DNA of 64,000 bases from Flavobacteriales bacterium UBA1937. GTDB taxonomy: Bacteria; Bacteroidota; Bacteroidia; Flavobacteriales; Weeksellaceae. Each line of letters starts with the position of its first letter. Positions within the stretch are counted from its first letter, which is position 1. Shown here in pieces: positions 8,767 to 18,454 of this stretch. The DNA is taken from positions 1-64,000 of the forward strand of contig DDFD01000015.1 of the NCBI GenBank assembly GCA_002337005.1, read 5' to 3'. Below the pieces are notes generated by a model. It was given only the letters and a program-made list of their open reading frames with translations, was not told where the DNA came from and did not search any database. A program made the translations under genes and the position numbers.

Positions 8767-10371
8767 TTAATTATATCCAGGATTTTGAATAAGATTAGGG
8801 TTAGCTACTAGATCTTTTGCCGGAATTGGGTATAGATTTCTATAATCTCCAACAGCTTGTCCATCTTTCACACCTCCTTTCCAAGGCCATAGATATGCAG
8901 CAGTTGTAAATTTACCATATCTAATAAGATCTGTTCTTCTTGTCATCTCCCAACCAAGTTCTCTAGCTCTTTCATCTAAAATAAAATCTTTACTTATTGT
9001 AGTTACTGGAGTTGCACCTGCTCTCGTTCTTAAAGCGTTTACATAACCCAAAGCAGTAGTAGTGCTACCACCTCCGCCTCTTAGAACTGCTTCTGCATAC
9101 ATTAAATATACATCACCTAGTCTATATAAAGGAATATCAGCATCTACAAAGTTACCAGAACCAGCAGTAGGACCGTCTGAACCTTCAGCACCAGTGCTTG
9201 TTACATTTTTATATTTCACAAAAGCATAGCCATCTGCAAAATTACTTAGGTCATTAATTTCTAAAGTTTGACCATTGGTATAGAAATTACCTCTCTTGTC
9301 ATTAGTACCTGCACCACCAAATAATGCTACGTATGCTTTGGTAGTTCTAAGACCACCCCAACCACCGTTGATACCAAAATCACTAGCTGGCATTTTACCA
9401 CCTACTGCAGCGTGTACTAGATATGTAGTTCCACCGTAAGTTTTGATATGCACTCCATCAAATGCTACTGGCATAATTACTTCTGGATTATTCAAATGGT
9501 TATCTGCCAAGAATAAGTCTGCATATTTTGTTTTCAAACCATAACCTGCTCCTATTACTTTTTGAGTATAGGTAATTACGTCTGCATATTTAGCAGTTCC
9601 TGTATATACCTCTGCATTTAGATAAAGTCTTGCTAATAAAGTCCAAGCCGCAGCTTTATCTACTCTAGCATATTGATTTGTTTTAGGATCTTTCAAATCA
9701 TTAGCTACTGCTAACAATTCTGATTCTACATATTTAAACAAGTCTGCTCTAGTAATTCTTTTAGGAGGTGTAGGAGAACCTGGCAAATAAGTTTCATCTA
9801 CAAAAGGCACATTACCAAATAAGTCTAAAGCATGATAATAAGATTGAGCTCTTAAAAATCTAGCTTCTGCTCTCATATATTTAGCCTCAGTAAGATCTGC
9901 TCCTGTAATATTATTTGAAGTCAGTTTAGCATCTGTAGTATTTCTAAGGAACTCATTACAAAAAGCTATTTCTGTATAAATTCTATAATACATAGCAGCC
10001 ACAAATTCATTAGAAGAATCCCAAGTCATTTTGTGGATTGTCTGTAAAGTACCATCATTCCAAGCGATTACCGCTTCGTCTGTTGGAAGCTCTTGTAATG
10101 TAAATAGCTGTCTAGTGTATTGAGAAAAGTTTCCATCAATACCACTAATGTCAGCACCACCACCGCCTGCTTCTTGCCCTCCGTGAGCTAAACCTCCGTA
10201 TAATTTAGCAAGAGCATTTGGATAATTTTTAAAATCAGAGAAAATAGCATCTCCTGTAGTTTCTATTATTGGAGTTCTTTCTAAATCTTTAGTACATGAA
10301 GATAAAGAAAAGAATAACGCAATAGATAAAGTTCCTACGATTGCTTTTATATTTATTTTATTTGTTTTCAT
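8767..10371 (-). CDS. susD: SusD/RagB-family nutrient-binding lipoprotein
   Basis: Outer-membrane lipoprotein that lids the SusC barrel and delivers starch fragments to it. The 534-aa protein has a lipobox ending at Cys26 (FSLSSC). It has TPR-like helical segments including YMRAEARFLRAQSYYHALDLFGNVPFVD as family landmarks, and a C-terminal RagB-type region (FILDERARELGWEMTRRTDLIRYGKF, then YPIPAKDL) near the end. The gene directly follows susC, with 11 bp between them, the invariant order for SusCD pairs. A Gly-rich loop near residue 68 (GGQEAGGGGA) is unusual but could be a surface loop. Confidence 0.93.
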   Translation of the reverse strand: MKTNKINIKAIVGTLSIALFFSLSSCTKDLERTPIIETTGDAIFSDFKNYPNALAKLYGGLAHGGQEAGGGGADISGIDGNFSQYTRQLFTLQELPTDEAVIAWNDGTLQTIHKMTWDSSNEFVAAMYYRIYTEIAFCNEFLRNTTDAKLTSNNITGADLTEAKYMRAEARFLRAQSYYHALDLFGNVPFVDETYLPGSPTPPKRITRADLFKYVESELLAVANDLKDPKTNQYARVDKAAAWTLLARLYLNAEVYTGTAKYADVITYTQKVIGAGYGLKTKYADLFLADNHLNNPEVIMPVAFDGVHIKTYGGTTYLVHAAVGGKMPASDFGINGGWGGLRTTKAYVALFGGAGTNDKRGNFYTNGQTLEINDLSNFADGYAFVKYKNVTSTGAEGSDGPTAGSGNFVDADIPLYRLGDVYLMYAEAVLRGGGGSTTTALGYVNALRTRAGATPVTTISKDFILDERARELGWEMTRRTDLIRYGKFTTAAYLWPWKGGVKDGQAVGDYRNLYPIPAKDLVANPNLIQNPGYN

Positions 10372-10382
10372 TTAATTACCTT

Positions 10383-13106
10383 TTAAAATTGAAAATTAAA
10401 TCCTAGTGAATACACTCTTGGCATTTGATAATATCCATTATCAATTCCTCCGAATACTTCTGGATCAACACCAGAATAATCAGAAATTACAAATACATTT
10501 TGTACCATACCATAAACTCTAAGACTAGAACCTTTTGACATAAAATCTTTGAAATTATATCCTAAGTTTACATTATCCAATCTAAAGAAAGAAGCATTCT
10601 CTACATAAATATCAGAAAATAGTTCATTTCCTTTGAATGCGTAAGTTTTAGCGGTAGAATAAACGTTTTGTAAATATTCATTCGTCAATGCAGAATTGAT
10701 AGAACTGTTAGAAGCAGCGTTATTATAAACATAGTTTCCTAAAACCGCTCTACCACTCATACTTAAATCCCAATTTTTGTGTGCCAATTTGGTAGAAAAA
10801 CCTAAAATTGCATCTGGGGTAGTAGATTTGTAATAGTATTTATCTTGCGCACTAATCACTCCATCTCCGTTTCTATCTACATATACTCCATCTAGTGGCT
10901 TACCACTAGCATCATACACCTGTTGATAAACTAAGAATGAATATGGATTATATCCTACAGCATGAGCTTGGATGGTATTACCTACACCACCAGCTATATC
11001 ACCCTTAGCAATAAAATAATCATTACTAGCGTTTTCTATTAACTTAGTAACTATTGGTTTGTAATGGGTAGCATTGAAACTTAATTCCCAAGTTGTATTT
11101 TCATTTTTAACTGGTACTAGATTAAGAACACCCTCTATCCCTTCATTTTTGATGTTACCAACGTTTAACCAGTTGAAGTTACTTAAATCACCAGCAGCAA
11201 TTGGGCTAAAAACTAATAAATCTTCAGTATCTTTTCTAAAAACATCTACTGAACCAGAAATTCTATTATTAGCAAATCCAAAATCTAAACCTAAATTTTT
11301 AGTAGTTGTAGTTTCCCAAGTTAAATACGGGTTATATACATCTGGTCTGTACATTGTAAAATAATTACCTCCAAATTGATATTCTGCACCTATCTGGCTT
11401 GGGCTATATTTAGCAAAAGCTCCATAGGATATTGGCAATTCTTGTTGACCTGTTTTACCCCAACCTCCTCTAAGTTTTAAGGTATTTACTCCTGTTCCTT
11501 TCAAGAAGCCTTCTTGGTCTAATCTCCAAGCTAAAGAAACCCCAGGGAAATTACCCCAAACGTAATCTTTAGTTCCATTAAAGAATCTAGAAGAACCATC
11601 TCTTCTTACAGATGCATTAATAATATACTTATTAGCTATCGTAAAAATTGCTCTTCCATAAAATGAAAGTAAAGTAGTCTGATTTGCAGAACGTAAAGAA
11701 GCAGTAGGAATAATGGTAGATTTTCCGTAATAAGTAGTACTAGCAGGAGTATCTGTATAAAAATCTTGATAAGAATAACCAGCTGTTAAATCCATATTTA
11801 CTACAGAAACTTTTTTAGCATAATTAAAATAAGTTTCTAGTAATTTATTTTTCTTTTCTTGACTGTATTCATTATACTGTCCTCCATTCGCAAAACCTGC
11901 TTTGTATTGAGGATAAACTCTGTTTACACCTTCACCTTTTGCATAGTCATATCCTGCATTTACATTAAAGTGTAAATCAGGTAAAAAATGGAATTTATAA
12001 TCTAACTGAATATTTCCTAAAGCTCTATACACAGAAGATATTTTTCTGTTAGCATCTAACATTGCTAGTGGATTTGCATTAGCATTTACGTTTAGTCCAC
12101 CATTTAGTAACCATTCGTAATAACCACCATAGTTAGAATTACCTGAATACACTGGCTGAGTAGGATCAAAGTAAGTAGCACTTGAAATTAAACCATCTGG
12201 TAAAAATTTATTATCAGTATATGTTCCTTTTAAATTGACATTCACCGTTAAATGATTATCAAAAAACTTAGGATTCAAATTTAAACCAACAGAAGTTCTT
12301 TTAAACTCATTCGTTTTTACAATACCATTTTGGTGATTATATCCTAAAGACAATCTATATGGCAAACCTTTTACACCTCCCGAAAAAACTAAATTGTTAT
12401 CAGTTCCCCAAGCTGCTTGATAAATTTTATCTTGCCAATTGGTATTTGCATTACCTAATTTAGACTTATAGTTATCATTAGCATACGTATTTACAAATTC
12501 TCTATACTCATCTGCATTTAAAACATCTACATTTCCCATTTTGGTAGATACAGACGCTAGTGTAGAGAAGTTTACCTTAAACTTACCTGCTGTTCCTTTT
12601 TTAGTTGTAATTAAAATTACACCATTAGTAGCACGGTTACCATAAATAGCGGTAGAAGCTGCATCTTTTAAAATATCAAAAGATTCTATATCATTAGGGT
12701 TAATTAATGATAAAGGGTCAGAAGCTCCATTAATACCACTAAAATCTTGAGGTACACCATCAATTACAATTAAAGGTGCATTATTACCATTTAATGATGC
12801 AGTACCACGCACTCTTATAGAAGCACCAGCTCCCGGAGCACCACTATTGGTAGTAACTTGTACACCTGGTGTTTTACCCTGAATTAATTGAGCAGGTGAG
12901 GTAGCACCTCCATTAAAGTCTTTGGCTGTAACAGAAGCAATAGAACCTGTAAGATCTGTTTTCTTTTGCTTACCATAACCAATCAGCACAACTTGTTCAA
13001 TTTCTTTTTGTTTAATTGAATCTTTCTTTTCTTGTGCTTGTAACATCATTGTCCCTGCCAAAAGAAATGCAGGAGCAATTTTTAAAACTGTACTATAGTT
13101 TCTCAC
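10383..13106 (-). CDS. susC: SusC/RagA-family TonB-linked outer-membrane transporter
   Basis: TonB-dependent barrel importing starch oligosaccharides across the outer membrane. The 907-aa protein has a signal peptide ending near LQAQ (residue 25). The plug domain begins almost at once (QVVLIGYGKQKKTDLTGSI, about residues 38-56, then GVQVTTNSGAPGAG and DAASTAIYGNRATNGVILIT). The beta-barrel ends in the aromatic terminus LGFNFQF. The carboxypeptidase-regulatory-like domain of about 80 residues often found before the plug in SusC proteins is absent. It heads the minus-strand susCD unit with an untranslated leader of up to 290 nt. Confidence 0.94.
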   Translation of the reverse strand: MRNYSTVLKIAPAFLLAGTMMLQAQEKKDSIKQKEIEQVVLIGYGKQKKTDLTGSIASVTAKDFNGGATSPAQLIQGKTPGVQVTTNSGAPGAGASIRVRGTASLNGNNAPLIVIDGVPQDFSGINGASDPLSLINPNDIESFDILKDAASTAIYGNRATNGVILITTKKGTAGKFKVNFSTLASVSTKMGNVDVLNADEYREFVNTYANDNYKSKLGNANTNWQDKIYQAAWGTDNNLVFSGGVKGLPYRLSLGYNHQNGIVKTNEFKRTSVGLNLNPKFFDNHLTVNVNLKGTYTDNKFLPDGLISSATYFDPTQPVYSGNSNYGGYYEWLLNGGLNVNANANPLAMLDANRKISSVYRALGNIQLDYKFHFLPDLHFNVNAGYDYAKGEGVNRVYPQYKAGFANGGQYNEYSQEKKNKLLETYFNYAKKVSVVNMDLTAGYSYQDFYTDTPASTTYYGKSTIIPTASLRSANQTTLLSFYGRAIFTIANKYIINASVRRDGSSRFFNGTKDYVWGNFPGVSLAWRLDQEGFLKGTGVNTLKLRGGWGKTGQQELPISYGAFAKYSPSQIGAEYQFGGNYFTMYRPDVYNPYLTWETTTTKNLGLDFGFANNRISGSVDVFRKDTEDLLVFSPIAAGDLSNFNWLNVGNIKNEGIEGVLNLVPVKNENTTWELSFNATHYKPIVTKLIENASNDYFIAKGDIAGGVGNTIQAHAVGYNPYSFLVYQQVYDASGKPLDGVYVDRNGDGVISAQDKYYYKSTTPDAILGFSTKLAHKNWDLSMSGRAVLGNYVYNNAASNSSINSALTNEYLQNVYSTAKTYAFKGNELFSDIYVENASFFRLDNVNLGYNFKDFMSKGSSLRVYGMVQNVFVISDYSGVDPEVFGGIDNGYYQMPRVYSLGFNFQF

Positions 13107-13364
13107 AAAAATAAAATTTAGGATTAATATTCATTTTCACACAACGATAATTGTTGACACAATTAACACTGCCAATTTATAAAATTTTTAAATATTTATA
13201 AAATTTATCTAAAATTTGTTAATTTATTATGACAATAATCAGTGTATTTTATTCGATTTAACACATAAACATTTGTTTATCAATAACATAACTAACAATT
13301 TCTCACACATGAGACAATAAAGGATTTTTCACTATTTTAAACAAATGCTTAGCAAAATCACATA

Positions 13365-13379
13365 TTAACGTAACGTTAA
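13365..13379. promoter_or_regulatory. 15-bp palindrome, candidate sugar-regulator operator
   Basis: TTAACGT (13365-13371), one base, then ACGTTAA (13373-13379) form a perfect inverted repeat in the susC/metG intergenic region. LacI-family operators commonly centre on CG in an A/T-rich palindrome. No regulator gene lies nearby in the window, so the binding protein is unknown. Confidence 0.4.
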
Positions 13380-13396
13380 CAATTAAAAAAATTGCC

Positions 13397-13429
13397 CAAA
13401 ATTATCATCTAAAGACTCAAATTTTCAAA
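13397..13429 (-). promoter_or_regulatory. Candidate susC promoter
   Basis: On the minus strand TTTG (13429-13426), a 21-bp spacer and TAATTTTG (13404-13397) fit the Bacteroidota TTTG/TAnnTTTG consensus. It is the only TAnnTTTG facing susC in the 360-bp gap. It implies a leader of about 285 nt containing the palindrome at 13365-13379, and it is divergent from the metG promoter. The rest of the gap (13107-13360) is A/T-rich with no gene that I can see. Confidence 0.4.
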
Positions 13430-13445
13430 AAGGCAAACAAAATCT

Positions 13446-13453
13446 TATCTTTG
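13446..13453 (+). promoter_or_regulatory. metG promoter, -7 element
   Basis: TATCTTTG matches TAnnTTTG and ends 13 bp before the metG ATG. No clear TTTG -33 element is visible at the usual spacing. Confidence 0.6.
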
Positions 13454-13466
13454 CAAAAAAATTTTC

Positions 13467-15500
13467 ATGCAGAAGAGAAAAATGATTACCGCGGCTTTAC
13501 CTTATGCCAATGGTCCGGTACATATTGGTCACTTAGCTGGAGTATATATTCCAGCAGATGTGTATGCACGTTTCCAAAGAAGATTAGGTAGCGATGTAGC
13601 TTTTATCTGTGGCTCTGACGAACACGGCATTCCTATTACCATAAGAGCTAAAAAAGAAGGAGTTACACCCCAGGACATTGTAGATAAATACCACGCTATT
13701 ATTAAAAAATCTTTCGCAGATTTAGGAATTTCTTTTGACGAATATTCCAGAACTTCTTCTGAAAATCATAAAAAAACTTCGCAAGATTTTTTTCTTACCA
13801 TGTATGAAAAAGGTAAGTTTACCGAAGAAATTTCAGAGCAATATTATGACGAACAAGCTGGTGAATTTCTCGCTGATAGATATATTGTAGGAACTTGCCC
13901 CAATTGTGGAAATGATGGAGCTTATGGAGACCAATGCGAAAAATGTGGTACTACTCTTTCTCCTTCAGAATTAATTAATCCTAAATCTGCTTTAAGTGGA
14001 AACGTACCTATTCTTAAAGAAACCAAAAACTGGTATTTACCATTAAATGAATACGAAGATTTCTTAAACGAATGGATTATTGAAGGTCATAAAGACGATT
14101 GGAAACCAAACGTTTACGGACAAGTAAAATCTTGGCTCAATGATGGCTTAAAACCAAGAGCTATGACCAGAGATCTAAACTGGGGCGTAAAAGTTCCACT
14201 TCCTGATGCCGAAGGAAAAGTATTGTATGTTTGGTTTGATGCACCAATTGGTTACATTTCCTTTACCAAAGAATGGGCTGAGAAAAATGGTAAAAACTGG
14301 GAAGATTATTGGCAATCTGAAGATTCTGATTTAATTCATTTTATCGGGAAAGATAACATTGTGTTTCACTGCATTATTTTCCCAGCAATGATGAAGGCTC
14401 ACGGAAAATATATTATGCCAAGCAACGTTCCTGCTTTTGAATTTTTAAATCTAGAAAACGATAAAATTTCTACTTCAAGAAATTGGGCTGTTTGGGCGCA
14501 CGAATATGTAGAAGAATTCTCTGGTCAACAAGATGTTTTGCGTTATGCACTCCTTTCTTCGGCTCCAGAAACTAAAGATAATAACTTTACATGGAAAGAT
14601 TTCCAAACCAAAAATAATTCTGAATTGGTAGGGATTTTTGGGAATTTCATTAATAGAGTTGCAGTTCTTATTCATAAATATTATGATGGAGTAATTCCTG
14701 CTGGAAATGAAAATGCAGAAGAGCTTTCTGAAATTTCTAAAGCTGCAAAAGAAATTAATGAATATTTAAGTAAATACGAATTTAGAAATGCTTTATCATC
14801 ATTAATGAATTTAGCACGTTTCGGAAATCAATATTTGCAAACAGAAGAGCCTTGGAAAACCATCAAAGATAATCCTGAAAAAGCAGCAAATTCTTTATTT
14901 GTTGGTGCTCAAATTGCAGTTGGTTTAGCTCAATTATGTGAACCTTTTATGCCTTTTTCTTCAGAAAAATTGTTGAAAATGTTTAACACTGAGAAAATTT
15001 CTTGGCAAGAGGTTGAAATTTCAAAAGTTTTAGTAAAAACTGGACATCAAATTAATGAATCTTCGCTTCTTTTCTCAAAAATAGAAGACGAAACTATTGA
15101 TTTTCAAATTCAAAAATTAGAAAACACAAAACAATCTAACAAAAAGACCAATCCTAAAGCAAATCCTATGAAAGACGAAATCACTTTTGATGATTTTACA
15201 AAAATCGACTTAAGAACTGCCACTATTTTAGAAGCTGAAAAAGTAGAAAAAGCCGATAAACTTTTGAAACTAAAAGTAGATACCGGAGTAGATGTAAGAA
15301 CCGTAGTTTCGGGAATTGCAGAGAGTTTTTCACCTGAAGAAATTATTGGAAAACAAGTCATGATTTTATTGAATTTGGCTCCAAGAAAAATAAGAGGCAT
15401 CGAATCTCAAGGAATGTTGCTATTAACCACAAAACCAGACGGAAAATTGAGTTTTGTAACGCCTGATGAAACCGTAGAAAACGGAATTGAGATTGGATAA
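13467..15500 (+). CDS. metG: Methionine--tRNA ligase
   Basis: Charges tRNA-Met with methionine in the cytoplasm. The 677-aa protein shows the class I signature HIGH at residues 19-22, a zinc-knuckle region with CPNCG and CEKCG (about 145-170), and KISTS near 333-337 in place of KMSKS, a tolerated variant. A helical anticodon-binding domain follows. A Lys/Asn-rich linker then leads to a C-terminal EMAPII-like tRNA-binding OB domain (about 573-677, starting DEITFDDFTKIDLRTA). Length and domain order are those of the longer, dimeric bacterial form. It is monocistronic, with a TATCTTTG promoter and a terminator-like repeat downstream. Confidence 0.97.
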   Translation: MQKRKMITAALPYANGPVHIGHLAGVYIPADVYARFQRRLGSDVAFICGSDEHGIPITIRAKKEGVTPQDIVDKYHAIIKKSFADLGISFDEYSRTSSENHKKTSQDFFLTMYEKGKFTEEISEQYYDEQAGEFLADRYIVGTCPNCGNDGAYGDQCEKCGTTLSPSELINPKSALSGNVPILKETKNWYLPLNEYEDFLNEWIIEGHKDDWKPNVYGQVKSWLNDGLKPRAMTRDLNWGVKVPLPDAEGKVLYVWFDAPIGYISFTKEWAEKNGKNWEDYWQSEDSDLIHFIGKDNIVFHCIIFPAMMKAHGKYIMPSNVPAFEFLNLENDKISTSRNWAVWAHEYVEEFSGQQDVLRYALLSSAPETKDNNFTWKDFQTKNNSELVGIFGNFINRVAVLIHKYYDGVIPAGNENAEELSEISKAAKEINEYLSKYEFRNALSSLMNLARFGNQYLQTEEPWKTIKDNPEKAANSLFVGAQIAVGLAQLCEPFMPFSSEKLLKMFNTEKISWQEVEISKVLVKTGHQINESSLLFSKIEDETIDFQIQKLENTKQSNKKTNPKANPMKDEITFDDFTKIDLRTATILEAEKVEKADKLLKLKVDTGVDVRTVVSGIAESFSPEEIIGKQVMILLNLAPRKIRGIESQGMLLLTTKPDGKLSFVTPDETVENGIEIG

Positions 15501-15529
15501 AAAGGAAGAAATTCCTAATATTATTGCTA

Positions 15530-15685
15530 ACTCTCGCAGATTGTGTTGATTTTGCAGATTTTTCTGTATACTTTTGCTTAATCTGCGAGAGTTTTTTATA
15601 TTTTGACTTTTAGATTGTAATTATTATTACAAATTATAAAAAAATAATCATCAGCTAAATCAGCCCAATCTGCGAGAATTTTTAT
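15530..15685 (+). repeat. AATCTGCGAGAG repeat element and metG terminator
   Basis: ACTCTCGCAGATT (15530-15542) and AATCTGCGAGAGT (15580-15592) are a perfect 13-bp inverted repeat followed by T6, able to terminate metG. The loop contains a further GCAGATT, and a third copy, AATCTGCGAGAATT, lies at 15667-15680. The GCAGATT-unit structure looks like a dispersed flavobacterial intergenic repeat that has become the terminator. Confidence 0.65.
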
Positions 15686-15725
15686 ATTTCCGAAATCTTT
15701 TTTATTTTTAGACAAACAAAATTCT

Positions 15726-16292
15726 ATGAAATTTTTAAAATCACTTCTACTCTGCTTTTTATTTTTTGGATTGGGGAATTTTAAAGCGCAGAAAATTGAA
15801 AACGTTAGCAACGAAGAACAATCTAGATTTATTTTTGTTGAAAATTTTCAAAAATTGTTAATAGAAAAATATGCAGGAAAAAGAAGTCAAATCAATTTTA
15901 AAAATGCCAAATTAACTGATTTAAAAATTCAGTATTTAAAAAACACTAATTTACTAGCTCCTGAAAACAACTCCAATTTAAAAATTTTGGCTGACTATAC
16001 GCATCTTAGTTTTTATCCGAATATTACTGCTATCATTTTAAAAAATCATCCATTTTTTCAAACAAAAATTTCAGACGAAGAAAAACAAAAATACAACGAA
16101 CTTTTCCTAGAAATTGCCAAACAAATTCCGAACGAAACTTATATAGAACTTTCCAAAATAACAGACGAAATCAATCGTGATAAATTTGCACTTACCATTC
16201 CTTACCGTTTTGAAATTTTTCAAGATTTATTTGATGAAAACGCCAGAAAAAGAATTGATATCATTAATTTTTTACTTTGGAACGTAAATTAA
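15726..16292 (+). CDS. Small secreted protein of unknown function
   Basis: The 188-aa protein has a clear signal peptide (KFLKSLLLCFLFFGLGNFKAQ region, cleavage near residue 22) and no lipobox at the cleavage site. The mature part is Lys- and Asn-rich, mostly alpha-helical in appearance, with no motif I recognise. It sits alone between metG and the proline genes, with 115 bp before proA, so context gives no function. The signal peptide and coherent composition support a real gene. Confidence 0.7.
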   Translation: MKFLKSLLLCFLFFGLGNFKAQKIENVSNEEQSRFIFVENFQKLLIEKYAGKRSQINFKNAKLTDLKIQYLKNTNLLAPENNSNLKILADYTHLSFYPNITAIILKNHPFFQTKISDEEKQKYNELFLEIAKQIPNETYIELSKITDEINRDKFALTIPYRFEIFQDLFDENARKRIDIINFLLWNVN

Positions 16293-16406
16293 TCTAAAAT
16301 TTCAATTAAAACAGACAATTTCATCTAATTTTCTCACCTTAACTCTCTATTTTTTGTTAATTTTACACTCTATTTCAGTCTTAACTGTATTTTATCAAAA
16401 TTTAGA

Positions 16407-17588
16407 ATGAATACCAAACATAATCAAGTTTTAACTAGACTTTCGGAACTGCTGAAAGCTCATCAATCTGACCTAATTTCAGAAAATCAAAAAGATTTAG
16501 CTTCTTGCAATCAAGAGGACAAAGCGCTCTATGACCGTCTAAAAGTAGATGAAAATAAAGTAACAGCGATGATAAAATGTGTAGAACAAGCTATAAAAAC
16601 TGAAGATATTCTAGGCAAGACGTTGTATTCTTACCGTCATCCAAAAGGAATGCTGATTGAGAACAAGATTGTACCTTTTGGTAAAATTTTCATCATTTAT
16701 GAATCTAGACCAGATGTTACTATAGAAGCTGCAGTAATGGCTTTCAAGGCAGGAAATAAAATCGTTTTAAAAGGCGGAAAAGAATCTCTAAGAAGCAATC
16801 TTATTTTGGTGAAATTTTGGCATCAAGCTCTTTCAGAGAATGGTTTTTCTGAAGATAATGTAGTTTATTTGGATTTAAATAGAGAAGAAATTCAAGAAGC
16901 AATTGCGAAAAACACTTACAAAGCAGATTTAATAATTCCGAGAGGTGGTGATCAATTGATTGATTTTGTGAAAAAAAATAGCAACATTCCTGTTCTTATT
17001 AGTGGAAGAGGAAATAATTTTTTGTACATAGATGATGAAGCAGATTTTGAAATGGCAAAAAAAATTATCCTCAACGGAAAATCCAGAATTAGTGTTTGCA
17101 ATGCTTTAGATAAAGTGATTATAAATAAAAATCTGCCCAATTTAGAAGATCAATTGCTTGATTTGGTTCAGTTTTTAAAGGAAAATAATCTCGATGTTTT
17201 TGGTTTGGGAGAGATTTTAAAAATCAACTCAGATTTACAAAAAGATGAAAACCCAGAACTTCTAAAAGAAGAATTTCTTTCAGAAAAAATGGTCATTCTT
17301 TTGGCAAATTCTTTAGAAGAAACCATTGAAATCATCAATGAAAATTCTGGAGGTCATTCTGCAAGTATTATTACAACCAATAAAATTAAAGCAGAAAAAT
17401 TTCAAACCGAAGTAGATTGCGGTGCTGTTTATCATAATGCCTCTACCCGATTTACAGACGGTGGAGAATTTGGTTTAAGTGGAGAAATTGCCATCAGTAC
17501 ACAAAAATTACATTTCCGTGGACCATTAGGCATCCACCAATTAACGACCAACAAGTGGTTTATTTCTGGGAATGGAGAAGTGAGGTAG
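16407..17588 (+). CDS. proA: Gamma-glutamyl phosphate reductase
   Basis: Second step of proline synthesis: NADPH-dependent reduction of glutamyl-5-phosphate to glutamate-5-semialdehyde. The 393-aa aldehyde-dehydrogenase-fold protein shows IIYESRPDVTIEAAVMAFKAGN (after residue 90), LKGGKES, LIIPRGGDQLI and the catalytic cysteine in RISVCNALDKV (about residue 232), plus the family ending HNASTRFTDGGEFGLSGEIA. The length is somewhat below the usual 415 aa because the N-terminus is compact. proB follows about 100 bp downstream on the same strand. Confidence 0.95.
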   Translation: MNTKHNQVLTRLSELLKAHQSDLISENQKDLASCNQEDKALYDRLKVDENKVTAMIKCVEQAIKTEDILGKTLYSYRHPKGMLIENKIVPFGKIFIIYESRPDVTIEAAVMAFKAGNKIVLKGGKESLRSNLILVKFWHQALSENGFSEDNVVYLDLNREEIQEAIAKNTYKADLIIPRGGDQLIDFVKKNSNIPVLISGRGNNFLYIDDEADFEMAKKIILNGKSRISVCNALDKVIINKNLPNLEDQLLDLVQFLKENNLDVFGLGEILKINSDLQKDENPELLKEEFLSEKMVILLANSLEETIEIINENSGGHSASIITTNKIKAEKFQTEVDCGAVYHNASTRFTDGGEFGLSGEIAISTQKLHFRGPLGIHQLTTNKWFISGNGEVR

Positions 17589-17622
17589 AATGATGGGTGT
17601 TAGATGATGGAAGTTGGATGTT
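17589..17622. repeat. TTAGATG-type dispersed repeat copy
   Basis: The gap between proA and proB holds GATGGGTGTTAGATGATGG and GAAGTTGGATG. The TTAGATGATGGAA unit recurs at 59262-59291, and a related sequence lies in reverse orientation at 31893-31917. All copies are just outside coding sequence. Confidence 0.5.
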
Positions 17623-17692
17623 CAAAATCAAACAATGTCAAACCTCTTAAAACAATATCAAACTTTTTCAAACCCATTTGAAAAATTTAAAA

Positions 17693-18454
17693 ATGAAGAA
17701 AAAAATTGTAATCAAAATAGGTTCATCTACGCTAACCGCAGGAACCAACAGAATTTCTTATGGTAAAATCGAAGATTTGGCAAGACAAATTACCCAACTT
17801 CGAGAAAAATACCAAATCGTAATTGTTTCGTCTGGCGCTATCGCTACTGCTAGACAAGTAATTGATATTCATCAATTTAAAAACATTGACAACAAGCAAG
17901 CTTTGGCTGCCATTGGTCAACCGAAATTGATGAGAATTTATGATGAAGTTTTCGAGAGTTTTGGTTTGCAAGTAGCTCAGTGTTTGCTTACTTACCACGA
18001 TTTCGAAAAAGAAGCAACTATAGAAAATACCAAAAATACAATTCATACATTGCTTAAACACGAAATTATTCCTATTATTAATGAAAACGACACCGTTTCG
18101 GCTGAGGAAATTATTTTCGGGGATAATGATAAACTTTCTGCTATGGTAGCCAAAATTATAGAAGCTGACATTCTGTTTTTGGCTTCAGATATTGATGGTG
18201 TTTTTGACAAAAATCCACATTTACACACTGATGCTCAATTAATTAAAAAAATCACTAATTTAGAAGAAATTGAAAAATTCATTGAAGAAAAACCTTCAAA
18301 ACTAGGAACTGGCGGAATGACTTCAAAACTAAAAGCAGCCGAAATTTGCTTTGAAAATAACGTGGAGATGTATATTGTCAACGGAAATCAAAACAATTTT
18401 GTAGAAAATGCACTTACAGGAAATATTCCTTGTACTCATTTTCAGAAAATGTAA
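17693..18454 (+). CDS. proB: Glutamate 5-kinase, short form without PUA domain
   Basis: First step of proline synthesis: ATP-dependent phosphorylation of glutamate. From the ATG at 17693 the product is 253 aa; an upstream in-frame TTG at 17678 is a poorer start. The amino-acid-kinase fold is seen in VIKIGSSTLT, IVIVSSGAIATAR, PIINENDTVSAEEIIFGDNDKLSAMVA, FLASDIDGVF and GTGGMTSKLKAA. The C-terminal PUA domain of the E. coli enzyme (about 110 residues) is missing, as in many Bacteroidota. proA lies upstream. The TAA stop directly abuts the stop of the convergent methyltransferase gene. Confidence 0.94.
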   Translation: MKKKIVIKIGSSTLTAGTNRISYGKIEDLARQITQLREKYQIVIVSSGAIATARQVIDIHQFKNIDNKQALAAIGQPKLMRIYDEVFESFGLQVAQCLLTYHDFEKEATIENTKNTIHTLLKHEIIPIINENDTVSAEEIIFGDNDKLSAMVAKIIEADILFLASDIDGVFDKNPHLHTDAQLIKKITNLEEIEKFIEEKPSKLGTGGMTSKLKAAEICFENNVEMYIVNGNQNNFVENALTGNIPCTHFQKM

